Source: Beta vulgaris subsp. vulgaris
Lineage: Eukaryota > Streptophyta > Magnoliopsida > Caryophyllales > Amaranthaceae
Direction of reading: 5' to 3'
DNA length: 64,000 bases
Assembly (NCBI RefSeq): GCF_026745355.1
Contig: NC_079207.1
Coordinates: 38,771,880 to 38,835,879, forward strand
Shown: positions 54,898 through 64,000 of the stretch, in pieces
Numbering within the stretch: position 1 is the stretch's first letter
Layout: every line of letters starts with the position of its first letter
The notes under the pieces: generated by a model
What the model was told of the DNA's origin: nothing
The model's input: the letters and a program-made list of their open reading frames with translations, nothing else
The model's database searches: none
Made by a program: the position numbers and the translations under genes

Positions 54898-57304
54898 TGT
54901 AATACCCCGAACTTTTAACTAATTTTATTATTTGCCAATCATGTTTCTTAGCTTAATTTTGTCCTAACTATTTTTCGAAATGATCATGTTAAGGTTATTT
55001 CTAAAATATACTAAATTTAGTTTAATTATTTTAAAAGTTATGTTATGATGGTGATGATTTACTTATAATGCAGTGTATAGTTTTCATATCTTCTTGACTT
55101 TGGAAAATCACCATGACCACACAACTCATCTTCTTACTCAAGCTCCATGACCTTGCTCCCCAAGGCTTCTAGAACTCCTTGCTCCCCAAGTATTCTTCAC
55201 CATTAAGTCTTCATTAGTTTAATGGAGTTTTTCTTCCTAAAACCACTATAAATAGCGGGTTAATTCCACATTTCTCATCCACTTGAAAATTATAAACTAT
55301 AACCAAAACCTCCATTTACACCATCAAATAAAAATCTGAATTTCCATTGATGTGTCTTATTCTTTTTAAGTACCCATGAATGGCCCTAAATACCCACTCT
55401 CTTTCTCCTTTAATTTTAGGTTGTTGTACTGTTTTTCCCCAATATCATCTTCTTAAAGTTAGAATCTGCATATACTTCTTTCATGAAAGTTGTAGATCGT
55501 GAAAAGTTATTGAATTTAGACCCAAAGATCATCTGATTCGGAGTTCGGAGTAAAGAGTTAGACCCTCTGTAAGTTTATATTGTTCTAAGGTCCATTTTAC
55601 TTCATAAAATATTCCTACAACCTAATTATAGTTTAAAAGAGATTGACATAGCCATTATTACTACACCTTAACTACTCGAATGGTGTTTTTGATTAATAAA
55701 ATTATAGTTTCATGCTCACATAGTTATTACTTAAGTTTATGTATTATAAGTACTAATTAAGTACACTTGGATTATAAGTATAATGTTAGTAAGCGTAAAG
55801 TATAATTATAGTCCTACTTTTAGCTTAATGATATGACTATCACTTCTTAAGTTGTAGATCAAATAAGTCACTTATACATGGGTATCAATTAGTGTGAAAT
55901 ATCACTAATACAAGTTAGAGTTTAGCAATGAGTTAGATATCACTTTACTATTAAAAGTCTAACTAAAGTATGAAAGTTCTATAATCATACCTTCAAGTCA
56001 TTAAACATGAATTTCCATGAATCTAAAGTAGTGGTTGTTACTAAATAAATAGTTTTAGTTTTACATAAGTAGTATTCAAGTTACTAAATTCAAGAACTAT
56101 ATATAGTTTTAGTAATAAATGGTGATAATAAGGTCTCATAACTATTAATTTCATAAACACTCTAGTAATTCATAGGCACACATGATGAAAATGGATCGTA
56201 GAGATTAAATCTAGATTAAAATATTAATAAATCGTCTTTTATTAATCCTTGAATAGATTAGAAAGGAAAATGGATATTACAAGCCTTCCCCGGCTATCAA
56301 GTATAATAATCGTGACTCGAGGTAACGTCTACTGCTAACACCCGCACTCCCCTTCCAACTATGTTTTATGACGCTTTTACATAATGTTTTGATGATATGT
56401 GTTTATGGATTGCGGGATATGAAATGTTTTGCTAACTGATGTTTACGATGATGTTATGATATAACTGTTTTTCATGATGCTTAAAAGATGTTTTATGACA
56501 TAAATATAAAAATAACGAAACATGATAAACGATAGTGAAAGATGGTTTATGGCAGTACTATGTTCTCTGGGCCGTGCACGTTTCATTCTGTTATATGGCG
56601 GCAACGCCACATTTTGATGGGGGACAACGTCCTCGGTGGTACCCGCATTATGTTTGGCATTATATGCCACCTTCTAATGGGGGAAAAAAGGTTCTCGGTG
56701 GCTTTGCCTTATGTTTGGCATTATATGCCACCTTCTGATGGGGGACAAAGGTCCTCGGTGGCTTTTCCTTATGTTATGATGTATGGCTTTATGCCACCTT
56801 CTGATGGGGGACATATGTCCTCGGTGGCTTAGCCTTCTGTTGTACTCGCCAAATAACCAAAGGAAGAACTCTGATAATTAATATGATATGATGATGAATT
56901 ACAATACGAATCTTTCTTTTAAATTCCTGATATGAATTACGAAATGGTTTAACTATATTTTCCTTCTCCCTGTTTCCAAATAAAATGAGTTGAAATGAAT
57001 TTACGCTGTTAGAGTAGTATGTTACTGGGCCTCGGCTCATGACGTTTTGTTTTCTGTTTTAGGTATGGCAAAGCATATGCAAGGGTGATATTATGGATTA
57101 TGTTGAAGTGACTCTACACATATTTGGGATATTTAGAATACTATGTATTAAGAGTAATCATTATTGCTCTAGCTGAGAGTTTGTATATTTTTAGAGACCA
57201 TTTTAAGGCTATTATTTTATTTATGGACCCATAACCCACAGCTTAAGTTCCGTTTCCGCTGCCAATCATGAGTAATTAAGGTTATGAATTCTCGGGGCGT
57301 TACA
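54898..57304 (+). mobile_element. Solo LTR of a gypsy element, perfect TSD
   Basis: It starts TGTAATACCCCG and ends GGGGCGTTACA. GGCTA is duplicated exactly at 54893-54897 and 57305-57309. TATA box TATAAATA is at 55257-55264. No internal region is present, so it arose by recombination between two LTRs of one element. A four-copy tandem repeat lies at 56598-56831. Its terminal bases match those of the Tekay-like LTRs in this window, but the body is a different family. Confidence 0.92.
56598..56831 (+). repeat. Four copies of a 62-bp unit in the solo LTR
   Basis: Each unit has GCCACCTTCTGATGGGGGAC then GGTCCTCGGTGGCTT and TTATGTTTGGCATTATAT. The copies diverge by several bases and small indels. 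Confidence 0.9.
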
Positions 57305-57534
57305 GGCTAACTCACAAGTCACAACATGTATGATGTATGTATAATGTATATACGAAGTATATTAACATTTTTTGCTTATCCAAATCTTGATATAATTTTA
57401 GTACATGTCATAGTGTTGTAACTGTGGATGACATTATTTGATCGCTTTTCGGCTATTAGTTTCTTAGTACTTACTAATGTCGTCTTATTAATTTACTTGT
57501 TGCTTTGCATAATGCAAATACTTCCATAAAAACT

Positions 57535-57604
57535 ATAGTTTAATTATTACACAACATATAATTAAGATCATAGTTTAATTATTACACAACATATAATTAA
57601 GATC
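57535..57604. repeat. Perfect 35-bp tandem duplication
   Basis: The unit ATAGTTTAATTATTACACAA(15 more bases ending AAGATC) occurs at 57535-57569 and 57570-57604 without a difference. Confidence 0.95.
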
Positions 57605-58739
57605 TTAGCTTGTTTGATTGAAGAACAAAGTTAGGTAATTGAATCGAGATAAGATAATATTATAAATTAATTCAAAATACACTATCTATGTCAATGTCAT
57701 ACAAATTTACAAAAATCAAATTGCTGAATATATAAACAGCAAGCCAGCAACAACAATAACCAAAAGCTTCAAGCAGCAACAAGTCCACATGTTAATTCCC
57801 TCAATAATGTTTCCACTTTACGTGATTGATATATTTTAAAAATTACGACACGATCAAACATCACATTAACAATAACATGAACATCTTTCGTTCAATTAAT
57901 ATTTTTCAGAACTTAATCACTTTATAGAATTATAATAATGAACGTCTATAATTCACAGTAACCAATAGGTCCACCATTGCAACCTCATATATAGAATCAC
58001 CATGTCAACGTATAATAATCGTTAATAACCTTATTAATTCACTAGCTGTACCCATTAAATTACATTATCCAAAATTAGCATAGTTTTAATATGATGTTAC
58101 GATAGTTGCATTAATAAGTCCGACGGAAATAATCTTGCTAGTAAATAAAAATATTTATATCGTACGTAAAGAAAATAGTACTGATAATCATAATAATAAT
58201 CATAACATTAGTAATACAAGTACTATCATTATTCATTTTATATGTTGTATACATCCACTTAATTAACATACAATCACATGGTCACATCCATTACACATAA
58301 CACACAAACACAAAATTCCTAATGGGATTCTAAGTCTTGATGGACATCGTGAATTAATTCGAACGCGTCCCAAGTATAGCAATATCAAATAAAATCCGCC
58401 TCCTACGAAGTTTCCGTCTACAACAAATGATATTACCTAAAAATAGTCACTTGATATAATATCCCGGAAAATAATTAACCAAAGTTTACAAGATAAATAA
58501 TTAACAAAGAGTTAAATAACCAAAGTTGAAAACAAAACAAAAAAAAAGAAAAAGAAAGAAATTGAAGAGAAGCTTCACACTAACTTCTTGAAAAGAGAAA
58601 AAAAATATGTATAAGCTTTTCATGTGTGACAACAATTGCCACAATTCCACGTGACTTGCTGCACAAACATTACACTTTTCTTTTCTTTTTTTTTTGTTTT
58701 AAAAATCAAAACTTGAACTATTTAGTTCAAGTTGTAGCA
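57605..58739. other. AT-rich stretch, possibly part of the next LTR
   Basis: No gene is seen. It may include the 3' part of the LTR whose start on the minus strand is at 59406, but no left boundary (TGTAACA-like) could be fixed. Confidence 0.4.
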
Positions 58740-59017
58740 TTAGCACGAAAAAAAAAAACCAGAGGAAAGAAGAAAGAGGGAAGAAGAAAGAGAATAAGAA
58801 GAAGAAAGAAGAAAGAAGAAAAGAGAAGAAGAAGACCATCGCCGTACTTCGGTCAAGTCATCAGAGTCACAATATCGGGTTTTAAAATTTATTATTTTAT
58901 ATTTTTTTTTCTGTTCAAAACCTTCGAAAAGTAACAATGATGAGTGTAGATCTGAAATTTAGAACTTACCAAAGACATGAAGAAAGTGAATTACGTGAGA
59001 ATTTTTGGGTGTTTGGG

Positions 59018-59071
<54 letters not shown>

Positions 59072-59406
59072 CTAGGCTTTTCACTAAAAGATAAGTATTT
59101 TTTAAAAAAATTAATCATTTTCCAAAACCAACTCAGGTTATAATTTCAGAATTTTCCTTTCTCTTTATTTTCCTTTTTGGATGGAAAAGGTGATAAACTA
59201 AAATCTGATTTCCTTTTACTAATTTTCAAAATTTTCATGTTTTATTTATTTACTTTTAAATGATGAAAAAAATCTGGTATTGTAAAAAACGATTTTCCAT
59301 AAAAATCTGATTATTACTATTATATTTTATTTTTCAGAATTTTATATTAATCTTATTATAACAAAATAAATTTCCTAAATAAGTTATAAAAATTTGGGAT
59401 ATTACA
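58740..59406 (-). repeat. 5' portion of the 3' LTR of the minus-strand Tekay-like element (left edge unknown)
   Basis: On the minus strand TGTAATATCCCA starts at 59406, directly after a polypurine tract. Further in lies a CT-rich leader (the GA-rich tract 58749-58835 on the plus strand) preceded by an AT-rich stretch with a (TA)24 microsatellite (59020-59067). The left end of the LTR was not found, so this entry covers only the part I can tie to it. Confidence 0.55.
59020..59067. repeat. (TA)n microsatellite
   Basis: About 48 bp of pure TA. Confidence 0.97.
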
Positions 59407-59423
59407 TCTACTCCCCTTAAAAG
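59407..59423 (-). other. Polypurine tract of the minus-strand element
   Basis: The minus strand reads TTTTAAGGGGAGTAGA directly before the LTR start TGTAATATCC. Confidence 0.7.
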
Positions 59424-59492
59424 AAAGTTCATCCTCGAACTTTAACGCTATCGCTCGCTACGAATATGCAAACGAAAAGTTAGTATCACATT

Positions 59493-62400
59493 CTACCCCC
59501 CTTGAAGAGTTTCGTCCCCGAAACTCAAGCGTACCCACTGAAAAAGTTCGGGATATCGGTTTTTCTTATCATTTTCAGCTACCCATGTAGCCTCTTCAGA
59601 AGTTGACTTGACCATAACACCTTCACTAATTTTACCGTCTTGTTCCGGGTTGTTCAAAGGATAAGGTCTCATCTAGTTCAATGGTTTCAGGTTGAATCAT
59701 ATAGGTAGGATCATGGACATATTTTCGAAGTTGAGACACATGAAGGACGTTATGAACATTAGCTAACTCCACAGGTAAGGCTAATCTATAGGCTACTTCC
59801 CCAGTTCGCTCCAAGATGTCATATGGTCCAATGTAACGCGGACTCAACTTTCCTTTCCTACCAAATCTCATGAGCCCCTTTGTTGGTGACACTTTTAGTA
59901 AAGCCTTCTCCCCAACCTCAAATTTCATCTCTCTTCTATTCTGATCAGCATAAGCCTTTTGTCTATCTTGAGCTGCCCTCATGTGCTCTTGAATAAGCCT
60001 AACTTGTTTCATTGGTTCTTCAATCATCTTAGGCCCTAAACTCACTGTCTCACTTATGTCACTCCAACGCAAAGGATTCCTACATTTTCGCCCATACAAT
60101 GCTTTACGGGGCCATCTTTATGCTTGAGTGATAACTGTTGTTATACGAAAACTCTATAGTTGGCAAATAATCATCCCAAGATCCTCCAAAGTCTATCACA
60201 CATGCTCTCAACTTATCCTCCAATGTTTGAATTGTTCTCTCTGTTTGTCCATCTGTTGTAGGATGAAAAGCTATACTAAACTTGAACAATGTCCCAAATG
60301 CTTGTTGTATCCTCTCCCAGAACTTGGACAAAAATCTCGAGTCTCTATCTGAAACAATATCCTTTGGTACTCCATGCAATATCACAACCTCTCGCACATA
60401 TGCACTAGCCAACTGTTGCATACTTCACGTATCCTTCATTGCTATAAACCTGGCTGACTTGTCAATCGATCCACTATAGCCCATATAGTATTCTTAGTTG
60501 ACTTAGTAAGTGGTAATCCCATCACAAAATCCATTGAAATAGACTCCCATTTCCAACTCGACACTTATAAAGGTTGCATCATTCCACCAGGTCTCATATG
60601 CTGAATACACTTTCTGACACGTCAAACACTTTGCAACAAATTCGGCCACTTCACGTTTCATGTTTTTCCACCAAAAGTGCTACTTCAAATCCTTATAGCG
60701 CTTATCTCCTCCAGGATGCAGATAATATGGCGTATTATGAGTTCTTCCAAAATCTTTCTTTTTAACTCCTCATCCTTAGGCACACACCATCTTCCTTGTA
60801 CTTCACAACACCATTCTTATCGATGCAAAACTCGATGGCAACTCCATCTTCTTTCATTTTGTTAATCTTCACCATCCACTCATCACTACTTTGCTTCACT
60901 CGAATCTCATCGAATAAGGTGGGTTGCACACATAATGCATTCAATTGAGCTTCCACTTGCCCTTGCTCCATGACTTCTAAACTCATTCTCCTAAATTCTT
61001 CACACAATCTCTCAGATAACACCATTATGTTCATTGTATGACTAGTCTTCCTACTCAACGCATCAACAACTATATTCGCTTTACCCTCATGATACAATAT
61101 CTCCGAATCCTTAATGAGTTCATGTCATCTCCTCTGTCTAATGTTGAACTCCTTCTGAGTAAAGATATACTTCAGACTTTTATGATCAGTGAAAATCTTA
61201 CATGACACACCATACAAATAATGCTCCAAATCTTCAATGCGAATACTACACAGCTAACTCTAAATCATGAGTAGGTAATTCTGTTCATAAGGCTTAAGTT
61301 GTCCCGAAGCATATGCTACCACCTTACCACGTTGCATCAATACATATCCTAACCCATTCTTAGAAGCGTCACTATACACCTCAAAACCTTCTAATCCATA
61401 TGGTAATGTCAAAACTGGTGCTAAAGTAAGTCTTTGCTGCAATTCTCGGAAAGCTTTTCACACTTCTCATCCCACTGAAATCGAGTTGTTTTCTTCATTA
61501 AATTGTCAAAGGTTGAGCTACTTTTGATAAATCTCGCATAAACCTCCTATAGTAGCCATCAAGTCCTAAGAAGCTTCTAATCTCAGTCACATTACTAGGT
61601 CTCGCACATTCTGCTATTGCTTGTATCTTTGATGGATCTAAAGCAACTTCTTTCAAATCACATGACCAAAAATGCACTTTCTCAAGCCAAAACTCACATT
61701 TTGATAACTTAGCATACAACTTTTTCTCTCGAAGTATCTCCAAAACTTTCCTTAAATGACCTTCATGCTCTTCTTTGTCCTTCGAATACACCAATATATC
61801 ATCTATGAACACCACCACAATCTATCTAAATACGCGTTGAAAGTCCTATTCATAAGATCCATAAATGCTGCATGTGCATTAGTAAGTCCAAATGGCATCA
61901 TTGTGAACTCACAATGCCCATACCTCGTACGAAACACTGTCTTTGGTATATCTTTCTTTACAATTATCAATTGGTGATACCCAAACCTCAAATCAATCTT
62001 AGAGAAAATTCCAAACCCTTAAGTTGATCAAATAAATCCTCAATCCTAGCAATGGGTACTTATTCTTTATTGTGACATTATTCAACTCTCTGTAATCAAT
62101 ACACAACCTCAAGGTTCCATCTTCTTTCGAACAAATAACATGGTGCTCCCCAAGAGTGAAACACTTCGCTAATGTACCCTTTCTCCAATAATTCCTCCAA
62201 TTGCCTTTCAACTCTTGCATCTCTGCAGGTGCCATCCTATATGGTGCCTTAGAAATAGCTCCAGTTCCGGCACTAGGTCAATTTTAAAATCCATTTCTCT
62301 CACTGGCGGCATCCCTGGAATTTCTTCTGGAAAAACATCTTGGAACTCACTCACCACAGGTATTTGAGATATCTCTCCATCCTCCACACTCACATCTTTC

Positions 62401-62848
62401 ATATGGCACAATTAGATGGGGTAGCCCTTCCTAATATAGGTTCTAAATGACATGGCTCACACAATACTAGCTCTAGGTTTAGAAACAATTCCTTGATAGC
62501 ATATCTTATTTTCCTTTGCCCCCTAAAAAACACCTTTTGGGTATGACACTCTATCCTAGCTCTATAATTAGCAAGCCAATCGATTCCCAATATTACATCA
62601 AAGTCAGGTAGGTCAAACTAAATAAGATCAACAAGCAAATCAGATCCTAATATGGTAATGGGTAAGTCTTGGTATATGGAACTACAAGGAACTACTTCTC
62701 CTGAAGATATTGTTATGAAATTTTGACACAAGATTGAGGGTTTTAGACCTAACTTTTGAACAAATGAACTAGCTATGAAAGAATGAGACGCCCCAGAATC
62801 AAAAAGCAAGTAAGCAGGGTTAGAGTTTACGAGAAAAGTACCCGTCAC
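59493..62848 (-). pseudogene. Tekay-like pol: protease, RT, RNase H, integrase, partial chromodomain
   Basis: Read from right to left. Protease is LLFDSGASHSFIASSFV near 62790 and GIDWLANYRARIECH near 62580. RT has [17 protein letters not shown] near 62080, [13 protein letters not shown] near 61890 and the catalytic [10 protein letters not shown] near 61805. RNase H has EVYSDASKNGLGYVLMQRGK near 61370. The integrase core has HGVPKDIVSDRDSRFLSKFW near 60350 and HPTTDGQTERTIQTLED near 60250, then YGRKCRNPLRW and the GPYDILER block. The chromodomain end is EEATWVAENDKKNRYPELF near 59560. Roughly a dozen frameshifts and stops are present. It has the same domain order and end structure as the chromovirus at 22728 but is a different, older copy in opposite orientation. 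Confidence 0.9.
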
Positions 62849-63559
62849 AACATTGGCGTTGGTGTCTGCTTCATTCTAGTGCATAACATAGATTCCTCCA
62901 TTGTTCCTCGAGCGTCATTTCCATTGCCGTTCTGATTTTTGTTTCCTTCGTTTGCTCAATTGTTATTCTGACCATTATGCTGAGTATTGTTCCCTCCTTG
63001 AGCATTCAAAGCCTAACCCTGAGAGTTATTATTGTTATAGGGGCGGTTGTTATTGTTCTAGTTCCGATTAGGCCCATGACCATTCCTATTCCCCCCATTG
63101 TTCCCATTTTGTCCATTATTATGACGCTTGGGATACTGATTAGCCTTATATCCTTTCTCTCCACAAGTATAACATGTTATTGGGTCTCCTTGACAGGTAA
63201 ATCCTGAGTGGCTTTTATTACACTTCCTACAAGTAGGGTCCTAGGTACAGGATCCCTGCTGGTTTGATCTCCCCTGACCTTGGTAGTTGCTACGATTCAC
63301 TTGATAATTACCACCAGCATTAGTGTGATTATTGCCCCCATTATTATTGTTACCCCCATATCGAGGTTTCTTGTCATTCCCCTGGTCATTTTGCTTGTTA
63401 GGTGGGTCTTTTCTCTTATTCCTCCCCATAACTTCCTTTTCACGCCTCAAAATCCTCCCAATATTAGAAGCCTTAGCATAAGCCTCTTGAAAAGTTGCAG
63501 AAGTTGCTCCCCCAAGTCTGGTCTGAATTTTAAATGTTAACCCATCCCTAGACTTTTGA
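62849..63559 (-). pseudogene. C-terminal part of the Tekay-like gag, cut by a new LTR
   Basis: From the right, FKIQTRLGGATSATFQEAYA and ASNIGRILRREKEVMG are the capsid end. An Asn/Gly-rich linker follows (YGGNNNNGGNNHTNAGGNYQ). The zinc knuckle reads CYTCGEKGYKANQYPK, where the family His and last Cys are both Tyr. A second Cys block (CRKCNKSHSGFTC) precedes it. The N-terminal half is missing because an LTR starts at 63560. Confidence 0.8.
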
Positions 63560-64000
63560 TGTAATCCCCTATAATTTTAAAGGATTTGATAAATATATTT
63601 TAGTATTTATATATTTATATTTAAACATAAGTTAGTTCTAAATGATTTGATTATTTGAAGAATGTTGACTATTTTAAAAGTCAAATGAAATTATTTAAGG
63701 ATTTAAGAAAGTTAAAAATATTTCATTTGAAATATCAAGTTGATTTGGAAAAGAAGTCTAAGTGGGCTTGAGGAACCCAAAATCCTAAATAGATGAGGAA
63801 AAAGGAGTTATATTGATGCTAGGATTTCTATTTTATTTATCTTATTCATCATCAAACTTTAAATGAGCCCAATCTCTTTTTTCCTAAGCCCAAAAGGAAG
63901 CCTCCTTATAAATATCCTAATACCCAATTATTTTAACCCACACAAAGATTATTTTCTCTCTCCTCGCACTGAAGAGTTTTGGCCCTCTCTATTCTCTCTC
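63560..64000 (+). mobile_element. Start of an LTR running off the window
   Basis: TGTAATCCCCTATAATTTTA is a gypsy-type LTR start and falls exactly where the minus-strand gag breaks off. A TATA box (TATAAATA) is at 63907-63914, followed by a CT-rich leader (TTATTTTCTCTCTCCTCGC) at 63950-63968. The rest of the element lies beyond 64000, so class and TSD cannot be checked. Confidence 0.7.
63907..63914 (+). promoter_or_regulatory. TATA box of the truncated LTR
   Basis: TATAAATA lies about 40 bp upstream of a CT-rich leader, as in the other LTRs here. Confidence 0.55.

Overview
This is a repeat-dominated stretch of a plant nuclear genome. The evidence is genes with GT-AG introns, LTR retrotransposons of the plant Tat and chromodomain (Tekay-like) lineages, Mutator-like (MULE), CACTA and Tourist-like DNA transposons, and one host gene with a chloroplast/thylakoid targeting signal. 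It is a dicot-like AT-rich genome. A Caryophyllales source would fit the general look, but nothing here proves it. Almost every line of the window belongs to a transposable element, and many elements sit inside others.

Layout. (1) 0-9.0 kb: an old minus-strand MULE transposase, cut by an LTR (652-3115) and by a non-autonomous LTR retrotransposon (5530-8670). One LTR of the latter carries a Tourist-like MITE (7699-8057). (2) 9.7-13.1 kb: a second Tourist-like MITE (9700-10057), then the one convincing host gene (10312-13057, two exons), a small predicted thylakoid-lumen protein. (3) About 13.55-52.07 kb: a large MULE. It has a Ulp1-type cysteine protease gene running in from the left end (35003-45196, +) and a FAR1-type transposase gene running in from the right end (51691-45958, -). 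The two converge on a short spacer, as mudrA and mudrB do in maize MuDR. Its left terminal inverted repeat was split by a 21 kb Tat-lineage retrotransposon (13637-34705, minus strand, LTRs of 628 and 633 bp). That element was itself split by a Tekay-like chromovirus (22728-31811, +, TSD TGATG). Intron 1 of the Ulp1 gene was split by a CACTA element (35480-40274, TSD AGT) carrying fragments that look like host genes (MDHAR-like, SCD2-like). (4) 52-64 kb: a possible host exon, a Mutator-type MITE with about 90 bp inverted repeats (53071-54284), a solo LTR with a perfect TSD (54898-57304), a decayed minus-strand Tekay-like gag-pol (59493-63559), and the first 441 bp of another LTR (63560-64000).

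Most unusual points. First, a 20-bp minisatellite unit (TGATATAGTGTATGTTAAAA) fills introns of both genes of the big MULE and the spacer between them, always in the same orientation and never in recognisable exons. Second, the Tat element carries, on the strand opposite to its gag-pol and with its own TATA box and introns, a gene of the 'putative gypsy type transposon' (Transposase_28) family. Third, the two LTRs of the inner chromovirus differ mainly by small indels, largely at homopolymers, which suggests that some frameshifts in this window are sequencing or assembly errors.

Reconstructed order of insertion, oldest first: big MULE and its minisatellites; then CACTA and Tat independently; then the chromovirus into Tat. 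All coordinates come from reading the sequence by eye. LTR, TIR and TSD edges are base-level where stated; exon edges are predictions.
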